This document shows positions 1 to 7,377 of a stretch of DNA of 64,000 nt, one piece after another. The position numbers were made by a program, and so were the translations under genes. The notes under the pieces were generated by a model. That model saw only the letters and a list, made by a program, of their open reading frames with translations, did not search any database and was not told where the DNA came from. Positions within the stretch are counted from its first letter, which is position 1; every line of letters begins with the position of its first letter. This DNA is from Bacteroidales bacterium (GTDB taxonomy: Bacteria; Bacteroidota; Bacteroidia; Bacteroidales; UBA932), in the NCBI GenBank assembly GCA_017509755.1, contig JAFWOY010000039.1, forward strand, positions 88,738 to 152,737, given 5' to 3'.

Positions 1-741
1 GGGATTGCAGCTGGGGCGCTGCATGTTGAAACTGTACTTGCCTTTCTGGCCGATACGCTCGGCGAGGGCGGCGGCGCGGTCGATGTTGTCCTGCGGCAGG
101 CCTTCGAGGTCTTTCACATTGTCAACCGTCACATAGGTATTGTTGGTATCGTGCATCAGGTTCTGGCTGAACTGGAGCTGCAGCTTGGAGAGTTCGAGGT
201 TGATGGCCTTGATCTCGTTCTGCTTGGCCTCGTCTAGAAGGGCTCCGCTGTTGACATAGCCGTCATAGGTCTTCTGGAGCAGGCGCTTCTGCTCTTTGTT
301 CAGGTTGTATTTCTCCTGATGGTCATACACATATTTGACTTTCTCGAAGAGTTTCTTGTTCATCCGCATCTCGTTGCTGTGGGCCGAGGTCAGCGGGTTC
401 ATCTCGCGGGCGAAAGCCTGGAGTTCGGGCGTGGAGCTGGCGCTGTTGAGCGAACTCCACACGGAACTGGTCTTGGAGAGCAGTTTGCCGCTTTTGTCGA
501 GCGCTACGATTACGTTTTCGAAGGTCGGCTCGTCGGGGCAGTCCACGATGGCCTGGATCTCCTTCTTGTTCTCTTCCATGCCTTTGAGCATGCCTTCGCG
601 GTAGTTGTCGATGGTCAGGATCTCGAAGGGCGGGATCTCATACGGCGTTTTGTAGCGTTTCTGCAGAATCGGGTTGTTCTGCGCATCGGCCGGGCTCCAT
701 ACAACCAGGGCGAGCGCTGCGATAAGCATCAGTTTTTTCAT
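1..741 (-). CDS. dcp: M3 family peptidyl-dipeptidase (Dcp-like), C-terminally truncated by window edge
   Basis: Only the first 247 residues are present; the rest, including the HExxH zinc site expected of the family, lies outside the window. The protein opens MKKLMLIAALALVVWSPADAQ, a clear signal peptide, followed by residues typical of Bacteroidetes M3 dipeptidyl carboxypeptidases: a PYEIPPFE segment, then PTFENVIVALDKSGKLL and VWSSLNSA. Family members are zinc metallopeptidases that remove C-terminal dipeptides; the signal peptide places this one in the periplasm. The ATG is the first one after a non-coding stretch shared with the divergent yqeY. Family assignment rests on the N-terminal helical domain only, so the exact substrate class is not certain. 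Confidence 0.8.
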   Translation of the reverse strand, partial: MKKLMLIAALALVVWSPADAQNNPILQKRYKTPYEIPPFEILTIDNYREGMLKGMEENKKEIQAIVDCPDEPTFENVIVALDKSGKLLSKTSSVWSSLNSASSTPELQAFAREMNPLTSAHSNEMRMNKKLFEKVKYVYDHQEKYNLNKEQKRLLQKTYDGYVNSGALLDEAKQNEIKAINLELSKLQLQFSQNLMHDTNNTYVTVDNVKDLEGLPQDNIDRAAALAERIGQKGKYSFNMQRPSCNP

Positions 742-773
742 ATAACGGAATTGTTGGTTTATGATCATTCGTC

Positions 774-792
774 ATTCCCGGTTGCCGGGAAT
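774..792. repeat. short perfect palindrome between divergent genes
   Basis: Arms ATTCCCGG and CCGGGAAT flank a TTG loop. A related, weaker palindrome with the same CGTCATT lead-in follows atpG near 15838-15860. It lies in the 134-bp divergent region between the M3 peptidase and yqeY and has no T-run, so it is more likely a small dispersed palindrome than a terminator. Confidence 0.4.
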
Positions 793-860
793 CCAGTTTA
801 CAAATATAACAAGAAGAATCGGTTTTTCCGATGCCGGTACCACATTTGGCGGATAATTGC

Positions 861-868
861 TATTTTTG
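861..868 (+). promoter_or_regulatory. Bacteroidetes -7 element upstream of yqeY
   Basis: TATTTTTG matches the TAnnTTTG consensus exactly. Its last base is only 7 nt from the yqeY ATG, so transcription would start at or within a base or two of the start codon, predicting a leaderless or nearly leaderless mRNA. No good -33 TTTG is seen at the usual spacing. Confidence 0.5.
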
Positions 869-875
869 TACGGTT

Positions 876-1325
876 ATGACACTCGAACAACAGATCCAGG
901 AAGACATCAAGGCCGCGATGAAGGCCCACGATGCCGTAGCGATGGCCGCCGTACGGGCCGTCAAGAATGAAATCCTCCTCTTCAAGACCGCAGAAGGCGG
1001 CTCCAAGGATGTCACCGACGCCGACGTCCTGAAGATGATCCAGAAACTCATCAAACAACGCAGGGAAACGGCGCAAGTCTACGTGGACAACGGCCGTCAA
1101 GAGTTGGCGGACAACGAGTTGGCGGAAGCTGCCGTGATGGAACGTTATCTGCCGAAGCAACTCTCGCCCGAAGAACTGGAAGCCCGTGTGAAGGAGATCG
1201 TCGCTGAAGTCGGCGCCACCTCCATCCGCGACATGGGCAAAGTGATGGGCGTCGCCTCGAAGCGCCTCGCCGGCGTCGCCGACGGCCGCGCCATTTCCGC
1301 CGCTGTCAAGGCTCTGCTGGGCTGA
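876..1325 (+). CDS. yqeY: GatB/YqeY domain-containing protein
   Basis: This 149-residue protein matches the YqeY family, a stand-alone version of the C-terminal tRNA-interacting domain of the GatB amidotransferase subunit. Characteristic features are the N-terminal LEQQIQEDIKAAMKAHD helix, the VRAVKNEILL segment, IKQRRETAQVYVDNGRQELADNE in the middle, and a C-terminal MGKVMGVASKRLAG stretch. The family is thought to bind tRNA, but its biological role is not settled. An upstream in-frame ATG exists, but the chosen ATG aligns with the family N-terminus and sits immediately after a -7 promoter element, so the upstream codons are probably untranscribed. Confidence 0.9.
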   Translation: MTLEQQIQEDIKAAMKAHDAVAMAAVRAVKNEILLFKTAEGGSKDVTDADVLKMIQKLIKQRRETAQVYVDNGRQELADNELAEAAVMERYLPKQLSPEELEARVKEIVAEVGATSIRDMGKVMGVASKRLAGVADGRAISAAVKALLG

Positions 1326-1349
1326 CTTTTGGCATGGCTGGCTCGTTGG

Positions 1350-1461
1350 CCACAGAATGCGTCTGAACCCCTTCACGCGCATTCTGTGGACAAAAAAACG
1401 GCTGAATCGCCAGAATCTTGGCCACAGAATGAAGATTCAGCCCTTCAGACGCATTCTGTGG
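1350..1461. repeat. double-hairpin repeat cassette A
   Basis: Two hairpins in tandem share one stem: CCACAGAATGCG/CGCATTCTGTGG (1350-1361 with 1378-1389) and CCACAGAATG/CATTCTGTGG (1422-1431 with 1452-1461). Each hairpin is 40 nt and the spacer between them is 32 nt. The spacer contains AAAAACGGC, two bases, then AATCGC, which recurs in reverse orientation in the cassette at 6191-6304 although the stems there are unrelated. It fills almost the whole gap between yqeY and the GH3 gene and lies directly upstream of the latter's start. Confidence 0.75.
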
Positions 1462-1472
1462 CCTGCTGTACC

Positions 1473-2783
1473 ATGAAACAGATTTCTTCCGTCCTTTTAT
1501 TCTCACTTTTTGTCCTGTTTGCAGCCGGCTGCCGCAACGATTCTCCTGACCGGCTCGCCGAGGCCCGCCATGCAGCGCAGGTCGAAGCGCTCATGCAGCA
1601 GCTTTCCATCCGTGAGAAAGTGGCCCAGCTATTCGTCCTGGAGATCAGCCGCGAGCCCTCGGAAGAGACGATGGCCCGGCAGGACTCGCTCATCCGCGAC
1701 TACGGTGTGGGCGGTGCCATCATCATGCGCGGTCCCATCGCCCCGTTCATCGAACGGATGAACCAACTGCAGGGTATGGCCCGGCTTCCGCTGCTCGTGG
1801 CAACTGATGCCGAATGGGGCGCCGCCATGCGTTTCGCCGAGTATCTCCCCTATCCGCGCCAGCGTCTCCTCGGCCGGCTCGAAGGCCGGCGGGGCCAGAA
1901 ACTCATTTACGAAATGGGGCGCAACGTGGGCCGCGAACTCCGCGACCTCAACATCTACGTCAACTATGCGCCCGTTGCCGATGCTTGCCCCGATCCTTAC
2001 GACCCGTCGGACGGGCAGCGCTCCTTCAGCGGCGATCCGAAGGTAGTGGGAGACTTCACTGTCGCCTACATGCACGGCATGCAAGACGAAGGAATCTATG
2101 CCTGCGCCAAACACTACCCCGGCCACGGCAGCACTACCGTCGATTCCCATTACGAAATGCCGGTCGTCCTGTATGACCGCGCCCGGCTGGACAGCATAGA
2201 ACTAGCCCCCTTCCAGCAACTTATCAACGAAGGCGTAGCTATGATCATGGTAGCCCACATGAGCATCCCGGCCATCGACTCGACCGGCGTCCCGATGTCC
2301 ATCTCCGCACCTTGTATGAAAGGGCTGCTGCGGGAAGAACAAGGTTTCCGCGGGTTGGTCATCACCGACGCCGTCGGCATGCAGGGCGTCGCCGCCGGCC
2401 GCACCCCGTTCGAAGTGAACCTTGCTGTTTACCGCGCCGGTTCCGACATGATCCTGATGCCCGACGACGAGATGCACTCGATCGACGCCATCGCCGACTC
2501 CGTGGCCTGCGGCGCCTGGCCCCTGGAAGAACTCGACGCCAAAGTCCGGAAAGTCTTGGAAATGAAAGCCCGAGCCGGCTTCTTCGACGAAGGCTATTCC
2601 CCGCTTGTCCACGACCTAGACCGCAAGATTGCCAAAGCCCGCAAGCGCGACTCCCTGCTTCAGGTCCGCATCGACCGTGCCTTGGCCCGCTCCCGCCAGC
2701 CCGAAATCACCCCCATCTACGGCGACCGCACGCTGGTACTGGACAAGGGAGAAAAGAGAAAAGACAAGCCGCGGCAAAAGTAA
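1473..2783 (+). CDS. Glycoside hydrolase family 3 lipoprotein (beta-N-acetylhexosaminidase-like)
   Basis: A 436-residue GH3 enzyme of the NagZ-like single-domain type. The N-terminus has a lysine/hydrophobic signal and a lipobox ending AAGC, so it is predicted to be lipidated and held on the periplasmic or outer membrane. The hallmark KHYPGHGSTTVDSH (about residues 212-225) is the loop that carries the Asp-His general acid/base pair in beta-N-acetylglucosaminidases of this family; the catalytic nucleophile is the Asp of VITDAVGMQG near residue 298. The likely role is release of beta-linked GlcNAc from peptidoglycan fragments or host/dietary glycans. An open frame continues upstream through the repeat cassette, but the ATG chosen gives a proper signal peptide. 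Confidence 0.9.
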   Translation: MKQISSVLLFSLFVLFAAGCRNDSPDRLAEARHAAQVEALMQQLSIREKVAQLFVLEISREPSEETMARQDSLIRDYGVGGAIIMRGPIAPFIERMNQLQGMARLPLLVATDAEWGAAMRFAEYLPYPRQRLLGRLEGRRGQKLIYEMGRNVGRELRDLNIYVNYAPVADACPDPYDPSDGQRSFSGDPKVVGDFTVAYMHGMQDEGIYACAKHYPGHGSTTVDSHYEMPVVLYDRARLDSIELAPFQQLINEGVAMIMVAHMSIPAIDSTGVPMSISAPCMKGLLREEQGFRGLVITDAVGMQGVAAGRTPFEVNLAVYRAGSDMILMPDDEMHSIDAIADSVACGAWPLEELDAKVRKVLEMKARAGFFDEGYSPLVHDLDRKIAKARKRDSLLQVRIDRALARSRQPEITPIYGDRTLVLDKGEKRKDKPRQK

Positions 2784-2788
2784 AAAAA

Positions 2789-4033
2789 CTATTTCCGGAC
2801 TTTCTGCCCGATGAGGAACAGGACAGCGGCGACCGCCATGCCGTTGATGGCCGGGAAGCCCCATTTCACGAGATTGGCGACCACGGCGCCCAGGATGACG
2901 CCAACGACGGCCCACCAGTTCACTTTCCTTTCCGGAACGGTGTTCTCGGCGTAGGCCTTGCGATTCGTGAAATAATGGAGGATCAAGATGATGCCGACGG
3001 GCGGCAGCGTGCAGTTGAGGACGTTGAGCCAATCGCAGAAGTTCCAGTAGAGCCAGACAGCCGCCACGGTGCCGATAATGCCGGAGATGATGACCATCGT
3101 CTTCTTTGTCAGGCCGGTGATGTTGCTCAGACCCAGACCGCCCGAATAGAGAGCGTTGTCATTGGTCGTCCAGATGTTCAGGCCAAGCACCAGCAAAGCG
3201 AAGTAGAAGAGATTGAGGTTGATCATCACGTCGAAGATGTCGTTGCCGCCGGCGTAGATGCTGGAAACGGCACCGAAGAGGAACATCAGCGAGTTGCCGA
3301 TGAAGAAAGCGATAACCGTCGTCCAGAGGCCGACCCGGGCATTCTTGGCGAAGCGCGTAAAGTTCGGTGTCGCGGTACCGCCGGAGACGAAACTGCCCAC
3401 GACAAGGCCGGCGCCTGCGATGATGCCGAGATCTTTCGCCCCTTGCGAGAACTGCTCGATGAGACTCTTGTCACCCTGGCGGACTGCCATGATCATGGCC
3501 ACGGTGCCCAGGATGGCGACCAGCGGAACGGCGATATAACTGATGATGGTCAAGCTCTTGATGCCGAAATAGGCACTTGCGGTCATCAGGATGCCGGCGA
3601 TGACCACCAGCAGATAGCCCTGCCAGGGCATATGGTCGGGCGTCACTTCGAGTCCGAGGATCTGCTTGGCTACCGGGATGGCAAACATCGCCAGGCCCAC
3701 ACCGAACCAGCCTATCTGCGTGAAACTGATCATGGCGCTGGGGAGCCAGCTGCCCTTGGTGCCGAAGCTGCGCCGGGCGAGCATGTCGAGCGAGAGGCCG
3801 CTCTCCGCACCGATGTAGCCCAATGCGCCGGTATAGGCAGCCAGGATCAAGCCGCCCAGGAGGAGAGCCCAGACGAAGCCCCACCAGTCGAGACCGGCGG
3901 CTAGCTGCTGTCCGACCCACATGCTGGCTGAGAAGAAGGTGAAGCCGAGCATCACCATGAACATACTCAGATTCGATTTCCGTCCGGCACGGTCCACCGC
4001 ACGGTCGGTGTAGTCAACATCAGTCCTTTTCAT
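2789..4033 (-). CDS. codB: Cytosine permease, NCS1 family
   Basis: A 414-residue polytopic membrane protein with about 12 hydrophobic segments, of typical length for CodB. The N-terminal block FFSASMWVGQQLAAG followed by GALGYIGAESGLSLDMLARRSFG and FTQIGWFGVGLA is characteristic of NCS1 nucleobase:cation symporters, particularly cytosine permeases. It overlaps the end of the upstream phosphoribosyltransferase-like gene by 14 bp, implying translational coupling and a shared role in pyrimidine or nucleobase salvage. It ends 5 bp from the end of the convergent GH3 gene. No cytosine deaminase is present in the window, so the substrate remains an inference from family similarity. Confidence 0.85.
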   Translation of the reverse strand: MKRTDVDYTDRAVDRAGRKSNLSMFMVMLGFTFFSASMWVGQQLAAGLDWWGFVWALLLGGLILAAYTGALGYIGAESGLSLDMLARRSFGTKGSWLPSAMISFTQIGWFGVGLAMFAIPVAKQILGLEVTPDHMPWQGYLLVVIAGILMTASAYFGIKSLTIISYIAVPLVAILGTVAMIMAVRQGDKSLIEQFSQGAKDLGIIAGAGLVVGSFVSGGTATPNFTRFAKNARVGLWTTVIAFFIGNSLMFLFGAVSSIYAGGNDIFDVMINLNLFYFALLVLGLNIWTTNDNALYSGGLGLSNITGLTKKTMVIISGIIGTVAAVWLYWNFCDWLNVLNCTLPPVGIILILHYFTNRKAYAENTVPERKVNWWAVVGVILGAVVANLVKWGFPAINGMAVAAVLFLIGQKVRK

Positions 4034-5102
4034 ATTGCTGTTTCAGATTATTGATCGATGCGATGCGGCGGTTGGCCAGGGCGCGCAGGTCAATCGGCCG
4101 GTCGAACAGTGCCTGTTCGTCAGCCCAAAGGGCTCCGAGATCCTTGATTCCACGCAAATGCGTGATATCCAGCCAGTCTTCGAATTCCACCGGGCCGGCA
4201 TAGCCCAGTTTCTCTTCCACCAGGGCTCGAGTGTCGATACGGTCGGCCCTGTCGCGGATTCCTTCCCAGTATTCCAACACTTCTTCGAAATGGACCGGAA
4301 GCTGGTAGCGCCGCGCGCCGCCGTCGTAGATGATGCACTTCTCCAGCAGCGCGTCGGGCCGGTCGAGGATGTAGCGCCGGAATTCAGGTGTGACCACGCC
4401 GCCCTTCCAGCCGAAGTCGATGTCCGGATGATTGATGCCGCTCACCCCTTTGTCCTCATAGACGGTGAAAGCACCTTCGAAGAAAAAGCAGTCAATGCCC
4501 TCGAAGCCGGCGAAAATAGCATGGAGCTTCGTGGAGAGTTCCTCCATGAGCCGGAAGGCACGCGTCCCGCCAATCGTAAAGAACAGGATCCGGCGGATGC
4601 TGCCGCCCGTCTGCAGGAACTTCCGCATCAGGTGTTCGAAGCAATAGCGGAACGTGTCGCCCGTGGCCAGGATGTCACCGACCGCGAGCACGCGGCCGCG
4701 AGTGGGGTGGATCTTGTCGTATTTGATCTCCAGTCCCTTGATCACATGGTTCTCTGCCACGCGTTCACTGGACACGAAATGCATGTCCCGCACACGGATT
4801 CCGCAGCGGAATGCAGCCTCTTCCAGTGGGTAGTTGAGCCCGCCGCGCAGGATAGTGAAAATATCGAGATCGCCGCCCAGTCCGTTGTCGGTCAAGTAAC
4901 GGAGGGCGGCGACAGTTTCATCAAGGAGGGCGGTGTAGCAGGGATAGCCGACAATCTCGGGAGAAGCGAGCAACTGGCGGCTTCCCGGTCCGCTCAGCAA
5001 ATAGTATCTGTTGCGCAATTGTCTGTTCTGCAGCGCGTAGAGGCTCGTGCCTCCCGGCAGGCCCGCAAAACGCAAGCTTGTGCCATCTAAATCTGTAATC
5101 AT
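4020..5102 (-). CDS. Phosphoribosyltransferase-fold protein coupled to codB
   Basis: A 360-residue soluble protein. The segment RGRVLAVGDILATGDTF (about residues 134-150) resembles the PRPP-binding loop of type I phosphoribosyltransferases, with the TGxT part intact, although the usual first acidic residue is replaced by Gly. An earlier DIFTILRGGLNYPLEEA segment resembles the PPi loop of these enzymes. The C-terminal third (from about residue 230) has no feature I recognise. Because it is the first gene of a two-gene unit with the NCS1 nucleobase permease, a salvage or nucleobase-sensing role is plausible. I cannot tell whether it is catalytic or a PRPP/nucleotide-responsive regulator. A -7 promoter and a hairpin leader lie directly upstream. 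Confidence 0.6.
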   Translation of the reverse strand: MITDLDGTSLRFAGLPGGTSLYALQNRQLRNRYYLLSGPGSRQLLASPEIVGYPCYTALLDETVAALRYLTDNGLGGDLDIFTILRGGLNYPLEEAAFRCGIRVRDMHFVSSERVAENHVIKGLEIKYDKIHPTRGRVLAVGDILATGDTFRYCFEHLMRKFLQTGGSIRRILFFTIGGTRAFRLMEELSTKLHAIFAGFEGIDCFFFEGAFTVYEDKGVSGINHPDIDFGWKGGVVTPEFRRYILDRPDALLEKCIIYDGGARRYQLPVHFEEVLEYWEGIRDRADRIDTRALVEEKLGYAGPVEFEDWLDITHLRGIKDLGALWADEQALFDRPIDLRALANRRIASINNLKQQYEKD

Positions 5103-5106
5103 TGAA

Positions 5107-5139
5107 ATCCCGATTAGATTGAACCGGGATACAAAGTTA
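5107..5139 (-). promoter_or_regulatory. Promoter -7 element and 5' hairpin leader of the PRT-codB operon
   Basis: On the minus strand TAACTTTG (complement of 5132-5139) matches TAnnTTTG. The predicted transcript start coincides with the beginning of a hairpin, ATCCCG paired with CGGGAT (5125-5130 with 5107-5112), so the mRNA would begin with a stem-loop just ahead of the ATG. Confidence 0.5.
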
Positions 5140-5219
5140 CACTTTTTTCGCCGCCGCCCAAACGGTTTTTGGAATAAAATATGCAGTTTTGCCTCGCTGA
5201 ACTAGTAAAGCGTACAAGT

Positions 5220-5852
5220 ATGAAGAGATCGATTATTATGGTGGCCGCGCTGTTGCTGTCAGTCATGGCCTTGGCCCAGACGCCCAAGGAGATTGTATCA
5301 CGGATGGAAGAGGCTATGGAGAAACATGAAAAAGAGGGCATCGTCATGACGATGGACATCAAAATCCCTATCCTTGGAACCATGTCGACCAAAACTTACG
5401 TGCTGGGAGACAAATACAAAAGTGAAGGTGGAATGATGGGCGTCAAGATCGTCACCTGGTCCGATGGCACGACGACCTGGACGTATGACGGTAAGAAGGA
5501 TGAGATCACCATCGAAGACACGGCCCATGCCAAGCCCGACGAGAACAAAGGCGATACGGAAATGTTCACCGGCGTTGCTGATGGATACGATGTCAGCCTC
5601 AAGAAGGAAACGGACGACGCCTGGTACCTCCTGTGCAAGAAATCCAAGGACAACAAGGAGAAAGACGATCCCAAGACGATGGACCTGGTCGTCGCCAAGG
5701 GCACGTACTATCCGGTGAGCATTTCCGCCAAGGTCTCCGGCGTCTCGGTGAAGATCTACGACGTCTCTTTCGGCGTCTCAGACAAACAGGTGACTTTCAA
5801 CAAAGCCGACTATCCCCGCGCAACCATCGTTGACAAACGGGACGGCAAATAG
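5220..5852 (+). CDS. Secreted LolA-like protein
   Basis: A 210-residue protein with a signal peptide (MKRSIIMVAALLLSVMALAQ, likely cleaved after AQA/AQ). The mature part has the look of the LolA/LolB-like beta fold seen in Bacteroidetes: an initial amphipathic helix (PKEIVSRMEEAMEKH), then strands rich in paired residues including YVLGDKYKSEG, TWSDGTTTWTYDGKKDEITI and a late VVAKGTYYPVSISAKV. Family members bind hydrophobic ligands such as lipoprotein acyl chains, but this specific protein could belong to any of several LolA-like groups. It is monocistronic, divergent from the PRT-codB pair, and followed by a long repeat-rich gap. The ATG was chosen because it starts the signal peptide; an upstream in-frame ATG does not. 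Confidence 0.6.
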   Translation: MKRSIIMVAALLLSVMALAQTPKEIVSRMEEAMEKHEKEGIVMTMDIKIPILGTMSTKTYVLGDKYKSEGGMMGVKIVTWSDGTTTWTYDGKKDEITIEDTAHAKPDENKGDTEMFTGVADGYDVSLKKETDDAWYLLCKKSKDNKEKDDPKTMDLVVAKGTYYPVSISAKVSGVSVKIYDVSFGVSDKQVTFNKADYPRATIVDKRDGK

Positions 5853-5997
5853 CCAAATGCTCATACTGGGGCGCTGCCCCACCCGAGCCGTAGGCGAGAG
5901 CACGACCTACGGGAGTAAACCCCGCCGCTACGGCCTGCTATCCCACAAGGCCACACAACGACCTTCGCTAGCGCCTGATGGCGCTAAGCGCAGCGGA

Positions 5998-6113
5998 GAA
6001 GGGCATATGTTTGGAAAACCTTAGCCACCCTCGGCTATTAGAGGGAGGGGCCCGCCGCAAAGCGGTGGGAGGGGTCGCGCGGAGCGCGACGGTTTTCCAA
6101 GCATATACCCTTC
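5998..6113 (+). repeat. Palindromic element with conserved core, intergenic copy
   Basis: Terminal inverted repeats of 23 bp (5998-6020 against 6091-6113, two mismatches; arms end GGAAAACC / GGTTTTCC) enclose a core starting GCCACCCTCGGC and containing GAGGGAGGGGCCC, a short hairpin, GGGAGGGGTCG and GACGGTTT. The same core, in the same order and spacing, is found on the minus strand of cutC (18872-18943) with different terminal repeats. Less perfect inverted similarity extends outward on both sides. Confidence 0.8.
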
Positions 6114-6190
6114 GCAGCGAAGCGACCGATGAAAACGGACGAGATGCCCGGCGAGCCGGGCATAAAGAGGTTTCGGGCGAGAATACTTTT

Positions 6191-6304
6191 GCCGCGACAG
6201 GACTGGGAAATTCATTTCGGTCCTGTCGCGGCACATTTTAGAGCGATTGGGCCGTTTTTCCTGCCGCGACAGGATTCCAGAATGTGTGAGAGTCCTGTCG
6301 CGGC
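6191..6304. repeat. double-hairpin repeat cassette B
   Basis: Two tandem hairpins share the stem GCCGCGACAGGA/TCCTGTCGCGGC (6191-6203 with 6220-6232; 6263-6274 with 6293-6304). Each is 42 nt with a 30-nt spacer, almost the same geometry as cassette A. Read on the opposite strand, the spacer has AAAAACGGC, two bases and AATCGC, as in cassette A, although the stems are unrelated in sequence. Confidence 0.75.
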
Positions 6305-6354
6305 TCGAATCAAGCCGGGCAGGCGTTCCAGACGAAGACTCAAGGCTGGGCAAG

Positions 6355-6390
6355 AAAGAAGAGGGTGGCCGCGATGGTCACCCTCTTTCC
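6355..6390 (-). terminator. Probable terminator of the ROK kinase operon
   Basis: GAGGGTGGCC and GGTCACCCTC (6361-6370 with 6376-6385) form a GC-rich stem with a 5-nt loop just beyond the ROK kinase stop codon; on the minus strand it is followed by a pyrimidine-rich CTTCTTTCTT tract. Confidence 0.6.
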
Positions 6391-6407
6391 GTTCTCAACG
6401 AAAGATC

Positions 6408-7376
6408 CTACCAGGCCAGGGCGCTGGCACCGAGGATGGCGGCGTCGGAGTCCTTGAGCGAGGAGTAGAGGATCTTGATGCGGCCACGCCAGATCTGGAG
6501 CTGGTTTTCCTCCATGGCGGCGACCATGTGCTCGTGGAAGTACTTCTTGGCCTTGGCCAGACCGCCGAAGAGGACGATGGCCTCGGGCGCGCTGAACTTT
6601 ACGAAGTCGGCCAGGGAGCGGCCGAGAATCTCACCCGTATATTTGAAAATCTCAAGTGCGATCTCGTCGCCTTGTTCAGCGGCATCGTACACATCCTTCG
6701 AAGAAATCTTCTCGGGGTCCATGCTGCGCAGCGGGCTGGGCTTGTCTGGGCTGGCGAACAGAAGTTTCTGTGCCGTGCGGCGGACACCCATGGCGCTGCA
6801 ATAAGTCTCGAGGCAGCCCTTGAGGCCGCAGTTGCACTGGCGGCCGTCGCGGATAGCGATGGTATGGCCCAGCTCACCGGCAAAACCGTCGTGGCCATAG
6901 ACCACTTCCCCGTTGACGACGATGCCGCTGCCGACACCCGTTCCGAGCGTGATCATGATGAAATTCTTCATGCCGCGGGCCACGCCGTAAGCCATTTCAC
7001 CCATAGCGGCGGCATTGGCGTCGTTGGTGACCGTCACCGGCAGGCCGGTGAAACTCTTGACGAGCGCGGCCAAGTCGATGACCGTCGGTTTGCCTTCGTT
7101 GTCGTAGCTCCATTTGAGGTTCGGGGCATATTCCACCGTACCTTTGTAGTAATTGCCGTTCGGGGCGCCGATGCCGATGCCCTTGACCTTGCCGACTTCC
7201 GCCGTATCGGCGATCAAGCCTTTGATGGCCTTGGTCAATTCGTTGATATAGTCGATGAGCTCTTCCTGCAGCGAAGAGATGACAGTCTGGGCGATAATCT
7301 CGCCTTCTGCATTGACGACGCCGAGTTTGGTGCTCTGCCCACCGACGTCTATACCCATTACAAGATCCTTTGCCAT
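6408..7376 (-). CDS. ROK family sugar kinase
   Basis: A 322-residue ROK-family protein. It opens with the ATP-binding DVGGQSTKLGVVN motif, has NDANAAAMGE and a GTGVGSGIV phosphate loop, GFAGELGH, and the family zinc-binding signature CNCGLKGCLE (about residues 179-188). No N-terminal helix-turn-helix is present, so it should be a kinase (glucokinase, fructokinase or N-acetylhexosamine kinase) rather than a ROK repressor. It starts 1 bp after the stop of the upstream MFS sugar transporter, so transport and phosphorylation of the same sugar is the obvious joint role. The specific sugar cannot be read from the sequence. Confidence 0.88.
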   Translation of the reverse strand: MAKDLVMGIDVGGQSTKLGVVNAEGEIIAQTVISSLQEELIDYINELTKAIKGLIADTAEVGKVKGIGIGAPNGNYYKGTVEYAPNLKWSYDNEGKPTVIDLAALVKSFTGLPVTVTNDANAAAMGEMAYGVARGMKNFIMITLGTGVGSGIVVNGEVVYGHDGFAGELGHTIAIRDGRQCNCGLKGCLETYCSAMGVRRTAQKLLFASPDKPSPLRSMDPEKISSKDVYDAAEQGDEIALEIFKYTGEILGRSLADFVKFSAPEAIVLFGGLAKAKKYFHEHMVAAMEENQLQIWRGRIKILYSSLKDSDAAILGASALAW

Positions 7377-7377
7377 A

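Larger units (their letters stand above)
5853..6407. other. 555-bp gene-free, palindrome-rich stretch between convergent genes
   Basis: No convincing coding sequence is found. It contains, in order: a GGGGC/GCCCC hairpin (5867-5881); a CCGTAGG/CCTACGG hairpin (near 5890-5912); the terminal-inverted-repeat element at 5998-6113; a TGCCCGGC/GCCGGGCA hairpin (6145-6162); double-hairpin cassette B (6191-6304); and a probable terminator for the ROK kinase gene (about 6355-6390). It appears to be a landing zone for small palindromic elements. Confidence 0.75.

Noticed and set aside
1306..1506. Small minus-strand frame with an internal amino acid repeat (PQNA...HSVA)
   Set aside because: The repetition is simply the translated double-hairpin cassette; no homologous start or signal, and it overlaps the GH3 signal peptide.
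2312..3904. Long plus-strand frame across the GH3 3' end and codB
   Set aside because: Composition (Arg, Asp, His, Gln rich, no domain) and full overlap with two well-supported genes in other frames mark it as a shadow.
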